The translations under genes and the position numbers were made by a program. The notes under the pieces are model-generated. The model made no database searches, had not been told where the DNA came from, and worked only from the letters and a program-made list of their open reading frames with translations. From Desulfobacterales bacterium (GTDB lineage Bacteria; Desulfobacterota; UBA8473), in NCBI GenBank assembly GCA_016209225.1, contig JACQWO010000069.1, forward strand, positions 62,001-126,000: a stretch of DNA of 64,000 nt, in the 5' to 3' direction. This document shows, piece by piece, positions 43,689-52,761 of this stretch. The stretch's first letter is position 1. The number at the start of each line of letters is the position of its first letter.

Positions 43689-45005
43689 TCAAATATGCAC
43701 ATAGGCTGCCGCCTGGTCACCAGCCAGGTAACCTGTAGAAAAAGCGGCCTGAAGGTTATAGCCCCCCGTATCTGCATCTATATCCATGATTTCTCCGCAA
43801 AAATAGAGCCCGTCAATCAGTCGCGATGCCATCGTACGCGGATCAATCTCTTTCAGGGAAACACCACCGGCTGTAACGATGGCTGACGACATGGGAAGGG
43901 CAGATTTAACATTGAAGCGAAGAGACTTGAGCAGGTCAATGAGTTTTTCACGTTCTTCCGCGTTGATTTGATTCCCCGGTTTGTCCGGGGGGATACCCGT
44001 CATAACAACAAACGGCTCAACCATCTTGGCAGGAAGCAATCCGTCAAGAATACGTCGATAGCTCCTTTTGCTGAAACGGTCAAAATCTCTCTGAAGGCGA
44101 TCGCGAAGCTGGTTTCTGCCCAGGGCAGGTTTTAGATCGATGGAAACACTGACATGGCCATGCTCCAGGGCATCAACAACAACAAGACTCATAAGCAATG
44201 TAACCGGCCCTCCGATACCAAAATGGGTAATCATCATATCGCCCATCCGGCTTTCGATAACTGGTCGGGGAGGACATTTCTTCCCTGTGTCTCGCCCTGT
44301 ATCATGTGTCGGTGTCATAGAAGCGTCAATCTCATCTGACCTACACTGGAATGCCGTCAGACGGACATTGCAAAGGCTGACACCCTGCATAGACTTTGCG
44401 AGGGGGACTTCTTCGACAACGAGAGGCACCAACGCGGGGCGAAGCCCGATTATGTTATGACCAAGGGTAGCAGCTATTTTATACCCGTCCCCGGAGGAAC
44501 CAGTAGCAGGATATGTTGAACCACCGGTCGCTAGGATGACAGCCTTAGCTGGATACTCTCCCTCATCTGTTTGCACGCCCGTCACCCGCCTGTTAGTAAC
44601 TTGAACCCCTTTAACCCTGGAACCAGTCACAACCTGCACGTCCTGGTCACTGAGGAATTTTCTGAATGCATTAACTACATCGCCGGCACTGTCTGAAACC
44701 GGGAATATCCGTCCTCCACGTTCAATCTTCGTCTCTATGCCGTAGTGACTCAAAAACGCCAGTAGATCTTCTCGAAAGAAGTGATGGAAGGCACTATAGA
44801 GAAAGCGGCCGTTGGGACCATACATGGAGATGAATTCATCTATATCCTTGACGTTTGTAAGGTTACAGCGGGTCTTGCCGCTGATCAGGAGTTTCTGTCC
44901 CAAATTACGGGTCTTTTCAAGGAGAATGACTTTTGCACCTCTTTTGGCTGCTATACCTGCGCCCATCATACCCCCTGCTCCGCCACCGACTACAATAACA
45001 TGCAT
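43689..45005 (-). CDS. HI0933/YhiN-family flavoprotein
   Basis: A 438-residue NAD(P)/FAD-dependent oxidoreductase. It has an N-terminal dinucleotide-binding motif MHVIVVGGGAGGMMGAGIAA, the family block NLGQKLLISGKTRCNLTN, VILATGGSTYPATGSSGDGY and the C-terminal GLYFCGEIMDIDADTGGYN followed by AFSTG. The frame extends to 45038, but ATG 45005 gives the canonical start and has AAGGA upstream. The physiological substrate of this family is unsettled. It converges on the M23-like gene. Confidence 0.92.
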   Translation of the reverse strand: MHVIVVGGGAGGMMGAGIAAKRGAKVILLEKTRNLGQKLLISGKTRCNLTNVKDIDEFISMYGPNGRFLYSAFHHFFREDLLAFLSHYGIETKIERGGRIFPVSDSAGDVVNAFRKFLSDQDVQVVTGSRVKGVQVTNRRVTGVQTDEGEYPAKAVILATGGSTYPATGSSGDGYKIAATLGHNIIGLRPALVPLVVEEVPLAKSMQGVSLCNVRLTAFQCRSDEIDASMTPTHDTGRDTGKKCPPRPVIESRMGDMMITHFGIGGPVTLLMSLVVVDALEHGHVSVSIDLKPALGRNQLRDRLQRDFDRFSKRSYRRILDGLLPAKMVEPFVVMTGIPPDKPGNQINAEEREKLIDLLKSLRFNVKSALPMSSAIVTAGGVSLKEIDPRTMASRLIDGLYFCGEIMDIDADTGGYNLQAAFSTGYLAGDQAAAYVHI

Positions 45006-45124
45006 ATCAGAATCCTTCTTATTATGAAAGCTATACACGTCTCACTGACCCCTCACCACCTATTAAATACCATTTTTCTATATTTTAAAACACAAATTTA
45101 TTTGATATGCTTCTTCTCCCGATT

Positions 45125-45245
45125 AGTTGGGAGAAAGTGGTAGAGGATTCGAGGATTCAAGTGTTTGTTTTCTAATGATTTTATCAATGCTTTAAGCATT
45201 TAGCTCGAATCCTTGACCCCTTGAATCCTCTTCATCGACCAACTC
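45125..45245 (+). repeat. Inverted repeat of the GAGGATTCGAGGATTC family
   Basis: AGTTGGGAGAAAGTGGTAGA and GAGGATTC at the left pair imperfectly with GAATCCTCTTCATCGACCAA at the right. A shorter relative is at 16555-16600. Confidence 0.6.
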
Positions 45246-45371
45246 TTTGGGAGATGAACCTTTGATATTTAAACCCACTACTCCCCCGTAATAAGCAGAA
45301 CTAGTTATCTGAATAAATAAGAAACGGTATTTTAGTCATTGACATAGGATGTACCATTTGATAATTAGTTT

Positions 45372-45571
45372 ATCATGAGAAATGAAAAATTTCCTTTGGA
45401 GCGAACATGAGCAGGATTTTTGGGGAACCCATCTTGACGAAGCGGAAGATAAGTATTTTCAGCTGTTTGAGTCCGAAGGGCGAGTTCCTGAAAATGCCTG
45501 AAGCAAGTCATAGATGGGTCAAAAAACCTGCACTAGAGAGCGGAAAAGGGAATTTTTCAGTGTGAACTAAT
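45372..45571 (+). repeat. Palindromic repeat family C, full copy
   Basis: The outer arms TGAAAAATTTCCTTTGGAGC and CGGAAAAGGGAATTTTTCAG form an inverted repeat. Inside is a second inverted pair, GGGGAACCCATCT with AGATGGGTCAAAAAA. This inner core is shared with the 206-bp elements at 48078 and 58611. The outer arms are shared with 35347-35498. Confidence 0.75.
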
Positions 45572-45697
45572 TTTGATATTAGATCGACAATTTAATTGAC
45601 TAACACCCTTGAGAATGGTTAAAAAGAAAGGGGGTGGAGTAATCTTATTAATTGTTGTAGAAACCTATAAACATGACTAATTGGAGGTAAAATAGAA

Positions 45698-46126
45698 ATG
45701 GATATTATTTTGATTTGTCGAGATGCTTTAGAGAATTCGGTCATTAGCAATATAGCTATGGCTATGGAAGCTAAGAAGAATGGAAGTAATGCAGGAATTG
45801 TGTTTACACAGGAAGCTCTGGTTGCTCTTACCGGAGGTTCTTTCCGATGGTCGCCTCTGATGGAAAACCGGGATACCAAGATAAAGGTATCAAAGAATGC
45901 AACAGCCATGGGTCTCCAAATAGCAAGCGAAAAAGATAAAAGGTGGATTGACATCTACCGTTTGCTCAAATCAGCTAAGGAAGCTGGGATTTTACTTATG
46001 GCTTGTCCCTTATGGTCACAGCTTTTGCAGGTAGAGGGTAAGCTCCCCCCTGAAATTAGTACTGTAGATTCGCAAACGTTATTCAAGGAAATGAACCAAG
46101 CAAAAATAATTATAGGAGGATTTTAG
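45698..46126 (+). CDS. DsrE-like small protein
   Basis: A 142-residue cytoplasmic alpha/beta protein. The pattern at the N-terminus (DIILICRDALENSVISNIAM, then KKNGSNAGIVFTQEAL) and the single Cys in GILLMACPLWSQLL near residue 113 recall the DsrE/DsrF-like family and related thiol carriers. The family match is weak. It has a TTGGAGG ribosome site and is followed after 2 bp by a crotonase gene, so the two form an operon, perhaps linking thiol or sulfur handling to acyl-CoA chemistry. Confidence 0.55.
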   Translation: MDIILICRDALENSVISNIAMAMEAKKNGSNAGIVFTQEALVALTGGSFRWSPLMENRDTKIKVSKNATAMGLQIASEKDKRWIDIYRLLKSAKEAGILLMACPLWSQLLQVEGKLPPEISTVDSQTLFKEMNQAKIIIGGF

Positions 46127-46128
46127 CC

Positions 46129-46977
46129 ATGGCATGGTCAGAATGGGAACCCGTTACAAACATGGATCTTAAGGAGGTAGTATACCACAAGAAGTACAGA
46201 GACACCGGTGGTGGGGTAGCAAGGATAATGTTTAACCGTCCGCAAAAGATGAATGCCATGACGAACTTTGGCTGGGCAGAGATAGCTGAAACTGTTTCGG
46301 AAGCAAGCAACGATAAGAATATTGGGGTTGTGGTGTACACTGGTGCCGGAGCTCATTTCGGTGTTGGCGGTGATATGCAGTGGGAGGCTGGTGGTGGGCT
46401 TCAAGGTCCGGGGGGTATGGCCCTGGCAAGTGTTCCTGACTTTGATGGTGCAATTCAAAACTGCCTTAAGCCGGTTATCGCCGCTGTAAGGGGATATTGT
46501 ATTGGTGGACATAACCATCTGGCCTATCACTGCGATTTCACTATCGCTGCCGATAACGCCATCTTTGGCCAGAACGGCCCCAGGGTAGCAAGCCCTGCCC
46601 ACGGTCATCTGGTGGCTTCCTCGGCCTATGTTATGGGGCTGAAAAGGGCAAAGGAGATGTGGATGGTATGTCGTCAATACACTGCCCGACAGGCATATGA
46701 AATGGGCCTGGTAAATGCTATTGTCCCCGATGCAAAACTGGAAGAGGAGGTCGACAGATGGTGTGAGGATCTATTTGGCCTATCACCTACTTGTCTCCAG
46801 ATCGTAAAACAGAGCTTTAATGCTGTTGGAAATGAGATACTGTGGACTACCAATAAGATACTATCTCTTATTGCGCCTGACTTCTTTGATCGACCAGAGG
46901 TTAAAGAGGCGCATGAGGCATTCTTTAACAAGAGGACCCCTAATTTCTGGAAAGATGCCAAAAAAGGTTCTAAGTAA
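46129..46977 (+). CDS. Enoyl-CoA hydratase/isomerase family protein (BadI/MenB-like)
   Basis: A 282-residue crotonase-fold enzyme. The oxyanion-hole parts are in GAHFGVGGDMQWEAG and AVRGYCIGGHNHLAYHCDFT, and IFGQNGPRVASPAHG follows. The overall form (about 280 residues, C-terminal FFNKRTPNFWKD tail) recalls ring-cleaving BadI-type and MenB-type hydrolases more than simple enoyl-CoA hydratases. A GG-H in place of the usual GGG in the oxyanion motif is notable. Translation is coupled with the DsrE-like gene. Confidence 0.82.
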   Translation: MAWSEWEPVTNMDLKEVVYHKKYRDTGGGVARIMFNRPQKMNAMTNFGWAEIAETVSEASNDKNIGVVVYTGAGAHFGVGGDMQWEAGGGLQGPGGMALASVPDFDGAIQNCLKPVIAAVRGYCIGGHNHLAYHCDFTIAADNAIFGQNGPRVASPAHGHLVASSAYVMGLKRAKEMWMVCRQYTARQAYEMGLVNAIVPDAKLEEEVDRWCEDLFGLSPTCLQIVKQSFNAVGNEILWTTNKILSLIAPDFFDRPEVKEAHEAFFNKRTPNFWKDAKKGSK

Positions 46978-47000
46978 GATAGCATCTCTGAGAATAAAGT

Positions 47001-47040
47001 GGCAGGGTAGACTGGAGATTTTGTCTACCTTGCCATTTTT
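47001..47040 (+). terminator. Rho-independent terminator after the crotonase gene
   Basis: GGCAGGGTAGAC (47001-47012) pairs with GTCTACCTTGCC (47023-47034) with one G-T wobble, followed by TTTTT. It ends the DsrE/crotonase operon. Confidence 0.85.
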
Positions 47041-47217
47041 CACAGTGCCCTCACTTTATTGTAATTTTTGCTATTAAACCCTTTATTCGTGCGGAATGCA
47101 TTAACTTTTTTTGCGCATGTCAAAACTGCAGAGAAATCAACATCTTCAGGGAAACTTACGATAGAACGGGGAGATCAAGAAAAAAGCTAAGGGCGGAAAA
47201 TATTAGGTGACAAAATA

Positions 47218-47958
47218 TTGAAGATCATGGTAACAAATGATGACGGCATCCATTCTCAAGGTCTGATAACCCTGACCGATGCCCTAAGGTCTATTGCGGA
47301 AGTATGGGTCGTGGCCCCGGATAGAGAAATGAGTGCTGTCAGCCATTCTTTAACTCTCCATAAGCCTCTTCGTGTAAAAGAGATTGCTCCTCAATGCTAC
47401 TCTGTGAGTGGTACTCCTACGGACTGCGTCAATCTGGGTGTTAACAGTATTTTGAAAGTTAGACCTGATTTAATTGTTTCAGGAATCAATAAAGGCGGGA
47501 ACCTTGGAGGTGATACTGTCTATTCCGGTACTGTTGCTGCTGCCCGAGAAGGAACTATGCTCGGCATACAATCTTTTGCCATTTCCTTGGTTGCGGGTAA
47601 GGACTTTAAATTTCAAACTGGCGCCGCCTTCGCTGTAAGACTTGCTAAGCATATCCTTAAAAACGGACTTCCTAAAGAGACATTTCTCAATGTAAATATC
47701 CCAAATAACGAGACAGATGTAAATAACCCATATAGAATAACGAGACAGGGTAAAAGGCTTCGCGTCGGTTCTATCGTTGAAAAGGTGGATCCTAGAGGAG
47801 AGAAATACTACTGGTTTGGGAACAGTAATATGGATTTCGAGGAGATAAAAGACTCTGATTCCCAGGCTATTGCTCAAAATTGTATTTCAATCACCCCACT
47901 CTGCCTGGATCTGACAGATTACTCCTTCACAGAAGAACTGTCCGCATGGGTTTTATAA
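47218..47958 (+). CDS. surE: 5-prime/3-prime-nucleotidase SurE
   Basis: A 246-residue metal-dependent nucleoside monophosphatase. Catalytic acidic residues are in MVTNDDGIHSQGL, and the family motifs are SAVSHSLTLHKPLR, SGTPTDCVNLG and VSGINKGGNLGGDTVYSGTV. Start is TTG 47218 (TTG AAG ATC ATG), because the product then begins with the conserved MKIMVTNDDG. In many Proteobacteria surE precedes pcm and nlpD; here an M23/LysM gene follows after a 206-bp repeat. Confidence 0.95.
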   Translation: MKIMVTNDDGIHSQGLITLTDALRSIAEVWVVAPDREMSAVSHSLTLHKPLRVKEIAPQCYSVSGTPTDCVNLGVNSILKVRPDLIVSGINKGGNLGGDTVYSGTVAAAREGTMLGIQSFAISLVAGKDFKFQTGAAFAVRLAKHILKNGLPKETFLNVNIPNNETDVNNPYRITRQGKRLRVGSIVEKVDPRGEKYYWFGNSNMDFEEIKDSDSQAIAQNCISITPLCLDLTDYSFTEELSAWVL

Positions 47959-48077
47959 CAACAGTTTCCAATCCCCTTTCGGGAAGGGTTAAATTAAATA
48001 TCTGGGATGTGAGCAAAGAGATTATACAGGCAAAAAACGCAAGAGAGGCCGTTTCCCCAGGCTATCAGTTAAGGAGT

Positions 48078-48283
48078 GAGAGCTTTGGAGAAGTACCCCT
48101 TTTCGCTTCAGCATACATTTTTTGACCCATCTAAGCTCGCTCCATGGAAAGTTCACAAACTCACCCTTCGGGCTCAACCATATTAATTTTCTACATTCCG
48201 CTTGCTAAGAAGGGTTCCCCAAAAAATCTATGAATTCGCTCTCAGGGGACTTCCCCAAAGCTCTTGGCAGGTTGTGCAAAGGT
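48078..48283 (-). repeat. 206-bp palindromic element (family B), copy 1
   Basis: In inverse orientation this aligns over its whole length with 58611-58816. The terminal inverted repeats are GAGAGCTTTGGAGAAGTACC and, at the other side, GGGACTTCCCCAAAGCTCTT. The centre holds the GGGGAACCC...GGGTCAAAAAA core also found in the family C element. Its right end lies 10 bases before the ATG of the M23 lipoprotein gene. Confidence 0.85.
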
Positions 48284-48292
48284 ATCGGAGTA

Positions 48293-48970
48293 ATGATTTC
48301 ATCCAAAAGGAAATGCACAATACTCTTTTTTCTGATACTTCTTACCGCCTGTGGCAGGGCCATATACGGTGTATACCATAGGGTGGAGCAAGGGCAAACC
48401 CTTTGGAGGATAGCCAAGACCTATAATGCCGATATCCAGGACATATCTGAAATCAATGACATAGATGACCCAGCCGATATTGAAATAGGACAGAGGATAT
48501 TTATCCCTGGGGCAAAAAGGGTCTTGAATGTAAGTGCCTATCCACAAGGAAAAGAGGACATCCCGGAAAAAAGTGGAATCTTTTACCATAAAGGTAGGTT
48601 TATCTGGCCTGTAAAGGGGGAGATAACCTCGAGATTTGGTGTCAGAGATGTAAAGAAACACGATGGTATAGATATTAGGGCCCTAAAGGGTACACCAATT
48701 ATGGCCGCAGATGACGGAAAAGTAATATACAGCGGAGAGGGGGAAAGGGGGTTAAGAGGCTATGGTAATCTAATCCTCCTCAGCCATAAAGACGATTACG
48801 TAACCGTCTATGCACATAATGAGTGTAATCTGGTTAAAGAAGGAGACGTTGTTAAAAAAGGCCAGAAAATAGCACTGGTAGGGGACACAGGAAGGGCCAA
48901 TGGGACACACCTTCACTTTGAAATACGAAAGGATAGAAAACCCAGAAATCCTATCTTCTTTCTACCATAA
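48293..48970 (+). CDS. LysM/M23 murein hydrolase-type lipoprotein (NlpD/EnvC-like)
   Basis: A 225-residue lipoprotein. After MISSKRKCTILFFLILLTAC the Cys forms the lipobox (LTAC). A LysM domain follows at about residues 30-75 (HRVEQGQTLWRIAKTYNADI). An M23 domain starts near 115 with VKGEITSRFGVRD, RKHDGIDIRALKGTPI-like metal and fold residues (KKHDGIDI), YAHNECNLVKEGDVVKKGQ and GTHLHFEI. The open frame begins at 48230 inside a repeat, but ATG 48293 is the sensible start. It is likely an activator of, or an enzyme for, cell-wall cleavage at division. Confidence 0.9.
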   Translation: MISSKRKCTILFFLILLTACGRAIYGVYHRVEQGQTLWRIAKTYNADIQDISEINDIDDPADIEIGQRIFIPGAKRVLNVSAYPQGKEDIPEKSGIFYHKGRFIWPVKGEITSRFGVRDVKKHDGIDIRALKGTPIMAADDGKVIYSGEGERGLRGYGNLILLSHKDDYVTVYAHNECNLVKEGDVVKKGQKIALVGDTGRANGTHLHFEIRKDRKPRNPIFFLP

Positions 48971-48984
48971 TCGCCCCCACTAAA

Positions 48985-50679
48985 TTAACCCCTTTTGAAC
49001 ATCCTGTCTATCTCCTGATACGTTATCTTCCTCAAAATAGGCCTTCCATGGGGGCAGTTGGTAGAAGATACTACACTGTCCAGTTGTTGTAATAGGGTTT
49101 CAATCTCTCTGGGGCTCAGTCGCTGATTCGCTTTAATAGCCCCATGACATGCCATTAGAATCAGGATTTTTTCGATAGATTCCTCTAATTTGAATGACTT
49201 GCCGTAAGGATAGAGTCCATCAATGATGTCCATGATAAGCTGGCGATAGTCTTTGTTGATTAGTATCTGGGGAACAGATTTGACTATAAAGGTATCCCCG
49301 CCAAACGGCTCTACCTCCAAACCCACTTCTGATAGTTTACTGGTGTGTTTCTCCAAAAATCTGGCTTCCCTATAGCCCAACTCGATGTGTTGAGGCACCA
49401 ATAACCCCTGGGAGACAACATTGGACTTCAGGTGTCCTTCTTTTAACGCCTCAAAGATGATTCTCTCATGAGCTGCATGTTGGTCAACAAGGATTAATCC
49501 TTCATCGCACGAACAGAGTATATAGGTGTCTTTAACCTGACTAATTGGGATCAAAGAAGAGAAGAAGAGAGGGAGAGGGGAAGAGGAATACACGGAAGGA
49601 GCCTCTGCTATTCTATGACGATGGTCTTCGACCTTTGAATCTACAGGTGGTATCTCATAAGGGATTACCAATCTTTCTTTAATCCACGGGGCTTTCCTCA
49701 AGGTGCCCTGTAGTGCCTCAACAATAAGGTCATGGACCTTTTGCTGTTCTTTAAATCTTACCTCTCTCTTTGTTGGATGGACATTCACATCAACCCAATG
49801 AACCGGAATGTTGATAAATAGGATTACTACAGGATACCTATTCTTCATTATTAAGGTTCTATATGCCTCCATAATGGCGTGATTAACTACCTTATCCCTG
49901 ACAAATCGCCTGTTTACATAGGTATAAATGGCTCTGCCCGTTGAACGTGTAAAATTGGGTTCAGATATGAATCCCCTAATATCTATAGCCTCTTGCGTCA
50001 GCAATACCTCGTACAGATTCTCATAGACATCCCTGCCAAGCAACTCAGTCATTCTATTCATAAAATTTTTGGTAATAGGTGCATTGATGATTACCTTGCC
50101 ATTATGAAGGAGTTTAAAGTGTATCTCAGGATTTGCCAGGGCTGTCTGGGCAACAACATCAACGATGTGACCTAATTCCGTATTGTCTGTCTTTAGAAAT
50201 TTTAATCTGGCTGGTGTATTATAAAAGAGATTGTTGACTTCAATGGTTGTCCCTTTAGGACAGCCCGCTTCAGAAACCTCCTTTATCTTTCCACCCTCAG
50301 AGTATACGTTGGTGCCCGCCAAAGAACCATCGGGCTTCGTTGTAATCCGCATTTTAGAAACCGATCCAATACTCGGCAGGGCTTCTCCCCTGAAGCCCAT
50401 TGTGTTAATTCTAAAGAGATCCGCCTCCCGAAACACCTTGCTTGTAGAATGCCTTTCAATGGACAGTAAGGCGTCATCGCCTTCCATTCCTTCACCGTTA
50501 TCCATTACCCGTATGGACCTTCTCCCCCCAGCTTTAATATCGATGATTATCTCTTTTGCCCCGGCGTCGATAGAATTCTCTACCAACTCCTTAACAACCG
50601 AGGCAGGTCTCTCTACCACCTCACCGGCAGCAATCTTGTTAGCCAAGCTTTCTGATAAGATTTTAATTTTACCGGGCAT
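48985..50679 (-). CDS. mutL: DNA mismatch repair protein MutL
   Basis: A 564-residue GHKL ATPase. The N-terminal motifs are NKIAAGEVVERPASVVKELV, ENSIDAGAKEI, RVMDNGEGM and RINTMGFRGEALPSI. The C-terminal domain has DQHAAHERIIFEALKE, matching the DQHAx2Ex4E endonuclease motif, together with MACHGAIKANQRL and CPHGRP. It is therefore the nicking type of MutL that works without MutH. It converges on the murein-hydrolase gene, 14 bp away. Confidence 0.96.
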   Translation of the reverse strand: MPGKIKILSESLANKIAAGEVVERPASVVKELVENSIDAGAKEIIIDIKAGGRRSIRVMDNGEGMEGDDALLSIERHSTSKVFREADLFRINTMGFRGEALPSIGSVSKMRITTKPDGSLAGTNVYSEGGKIKEVSEAGCPKGTTIEVNNLFYNTPARLKFLKTDNTELGHIVDVVAQTALANPEIHFKLLHNGKVIINAPITKNFMNRMTELLGRDVYENLYEVLLTQEAIDIRGFISEPNFTRSTGRAIYTYVNRRFVRDKVVNHAIMEAYRTLIMKNRYPVVILFINIPVHWVDVNVHPTKREVRFKEQQKVHDLIVEALQGTLRKAPWIKERLVIPYEIPPVDSKVEDHRHRIAEAPSVYSSSPLPLFFSSLIPISQVKDTYILCSCDEGLILVDQHAAHERIIFEALKEGHLKSNVVSQGLLVPQHIELGYREARFLEKHTSKLSEVGLEVEPFGGDTFIVKSVPQILINKDYRQLIMDIIDGLYPYGKSFKLEESIEKILILMACHGAIKANQRLSPREIETLLQQLDSVVSSTNCPHGRPILRKITYQEIDRMFKRG

Positions 50680-50803
50680 CGATGCCTCAAAATAATTTGT
50701 ATATGCCTACGTTATCTGATTTTCACATAAAATATCCGGCATTAAATCTCCATGTCTTTAAATCTCTTATGAGGCTTTCCTGGCTATCTTTCTTGTCTAA
50801 TCT

Positions 50804-50958
50804 TGATGGCTTCGTAAAAAGCCCATCTGCGGCGTTGCACTGCATCCTTCATCGTTGCGGCGTACCCCTAAGTACGCCTCACTCCTCAGGATTTGCGCGC
50901 CTTGCATCTGGAGCTTTTTACTTTGCCATCCCAATTTTGACTTTTTACGAGTCCATCA
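50804..50958 (+). repeat. 155-bp MITE-like repeat, copy 3, with ATCT target duplication
   Basis: A complete copy, same length as copy 2. TGATGGCTTCGTAAAAAGCC at the left matches the inverse of GACTTTTTACGAGTCCATCA at the right. ATCT stands on both sides (50800-50803 and 50959-50962). It separates mutL from the CBS-domain gene and overlaps the last codon region of the latter (50956). Confidence 0.87.
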
Positions 50959-51612
50959 ATCTTTACTGTCTGATATATACATCAAATTGAATTTTTTTTT
51001 TTCTTTTTTCAACGCATCAATCTTATTCCTATTGATGTTCTTCATCCTTATGTAAGCATGACGGAATCCTTCTTTTGCCTGTTCATACGATGTCATTATG
51101 CAGAGCATACGCCCTCCGTAGGACCGTAGTACATCGGCAACTTCTTTAATAGAACCAGGCTTATCTTGAAGCTCAAATGCAAATTGGATACCACCCTGTC
51201 GAACGCCTGTCATACTGATAAGGACCTTAAACACATCCGACTCCGTGATAATCCCTACCAGCTTTCCATCCTCCACTACAGGAAGTACCCCAATCTTTTC
51301 TTCTGACATAATCAAAGCCGCTTCCTCTACTGTATCTGTTTGAGAAATGGTTTTTAGGTTTTTCTTTGTCATAATGTCCTTAATCTTTATCTTATCTATA
51401 AGATAATTCAACTCGTTAATAGCCAGACTTGTAGCCTTGGATGCCGATTCTCTGTTAATATCGAGATTCGTTACAATCCCTATCAATTTCCCTTTTTTCA
51501 CAACAGGCAGACGTCGGATCCTGTTTTCATTCATCAGCTTTATAGCCGTATGCATGGATTCATCTTCATCAATGGTGATTAAATTTGTTGTCATCCAATT
51601 CTTTACTAACAT
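50956..51612 (-). CDS. CBS-pair and ACT-domain protein (AcuB-like)
   Basis: A 218-residue cytoplasmic sensor-type protein. CBS 1 (residues 6-55, MTTNLITIDEDESMHTAIKL) and CBS 2 (about 78-132, IGVLPVVEDGKLVGIITESD) are followed by an ACT-like domain (FAFELQDKPGSIKEVADVLR). CBS pairs bind adenine nucleotides. AcuB-like proteins are thought to tune acetyl-CoA-related enzymes, but the target here is unknown. The last residues (after KKEKKKFNLMYISD) end within the flank of the repeat at 50804-50958. Confidence 0.88.
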   Translation of the reverse strand: MLVKNWMTTNLITIDEDESMHTAIKLMNENRIRRLPVVKKGKLIGIVTNLDINRESASKATSLAINELNYLIDKIKIKDIMTKKNLKTISQTDTVEEAALIMSEEKIGVLPVVEDGKLVGIITESDVFKVLISMTGVRQGGIQFAFELQDKPGSIKEVADVLRSYGGRMLCIMTSYEQAKEGFRHAYIRMKNINRNKIDALKKEKKKFNLMYISDSKD

Positions 51613-51627
51613 ATTGAGACCTCCTTT

Positions 51628-51745
51628 ATAAACGGTTCACGGTTCACGATTCACGGTTTACGGCCGGCTACTTTGCGCTCTTCATATTTCTTCATCGCTC
51701 TCTAACCTTGAACCGTGAACCTTGGAACTTTGAACCTGAATAGTT
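51628..51745. repeat. GTTCACGGTTCACG-type inverted repeat spacer
   Basis: AACGGTTCACGGTTCACG at the left and its partial inverse CTTGAACCGTGAACCTTGG at the right, then TGAATAGTTACGAC. A dispersed spacer repeat also found near 35420-35445. No gene. Confidence 0.55.
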
Positions 51746-51804
51746 ACGACCTCCATTTAATGCTATTCGTTAAGTTTCTCCTTCAAAAGCTTATTAGGAG
51801 AGTA

Positions 51805-52749
51805 TTACGAATGAACCTTTCCACCCAGCCACATCTCCAATATGGCCTTTTGGACGTGTAGCCTATTCTCTGCCTGGTCAAAAACGATAGAATGCCTTCC
51901 GTCGATGATCTGATCTGTTATCTCCTTTCCACGGTGAGCCGGCAGACAATGCATCACCAGCACGTCATTTTTCGCCTCAGCCACCAGCCTTTCATTAACT
52001 TGGTAGCCCTCAAAGATCATCATCCTCTTTTCATATTCATCTTCCTTTCCCATACTCACCCAACTGTCGGTGGTGATTATGTCCGCCGACTTTACTGCCT
52101 GGAAAGGGTCCACCATCACTTCAATGGGACAAGGAGACTCCCTTTTAGATGCCCTAATTATGTCTTCATCCGGGAGATACCCAGGAGGACAGGCTAGAGA
52201 GAGATGAAAATCCAACCTTGATGCCGCTTCAGCCCAGGAATTGGCTACGTTGTTACCATCACCTACATAAGCAATCTTAATGCCCCGGTATCTCCCCTTC
52301 TTTTCGATGATGGTGAAGATGTCGTTCAATATCTGACAGGGATGCAAGAGGTCGGTAAGACCGTTGATTACAGGGATTGAAGCGAACTCTGCCAGTTCTT
52401 CGGCAAGCTTTTGGGAAAAGGCCCTGATCACTATCCCATCAACATAACGGGACAAAACCCTGGCAGTATCGGCGATACTTTCTCCACGGTCAAGCTGCAT
52501 ATCTTTGGGGCTCAAAAACAGGGAATGCCCCCCTAATTGGTACATAGCAACCTCAAAAGAGACACGGGTTCTGGTGGAAGGTTTTTCAAAGATCAATGCC
52601 AGCGTCTTTCCTGAAAGGGGCTTCCAGACCACATTTTCTCTTTGTCTTCTTTTGAGCTCTGAAGCCTCTTCAAATATCCGATCCATCTCCCCTTTAGTCA
52701 GGGATGATAACCTCAATATATCCTTTTTCACCTGAACAATAGCCCTCAT
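51805..52749 (-). CDS. argF: Ornithine carbamoyltransferase
   Basis: A 314-residue enzyme of arginine synthesis that transfers carbamoyl phosphate to ornithine. Family motifs: FEKPSTRTRVSFEVA (STRT carbamoyl-phosphate site), GLTDLLHPCQILNDI (HPCQ), TDSWVSMGKEDE (ornithine site) and MHCLPAHRGKE (HCLPA). It stands alone with no other arg gene beside it. Confidence 0.95.
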   Translation of the reverse strand: MRAIVQVKKDILRLSSLTKGEMDRIFEEASELKRRQRENVVWKPLSGKTLALIFEKPSTRTRVSFEVAMYQLGGHSLFLSPKDMQLDRGESIADTARVLSRYVDGIVIRAFSQKLAEELAEFASIPVINGLTDLLHPCQILNDIFTIIEKKGRYRGIKIAYVGDGNNVANSWAEAASRLDFHLSLACPPGYLPDEDIIRASKRESPCPIEVMVDPFQAVKSADIITTDSWVSMGKEDEYEKRMMIFEGYQVNERLVAEAKNDVLVMHCLPAHRGKEITDQIIDGRHSIVFDQAENRLHVQKAILEMWLGGKVHS

Positions 52750-52761
52750 TCAATATTAATC

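Larger units (their letters stand above)
45006..45697. other. Repeat-filled non-coding stretch
   Basis: About 690 bases with an imperfect inverted repeat at 45125-45245 (AGAGGATTCGAGGATTCAAG and its inverse CTTGAATCCTCTTCATCG) and the family C palindromic element at 45372-45571. No gene or RNA that I can support. The DsrE-like gene begins at its right edge. Confidence 0.55.
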
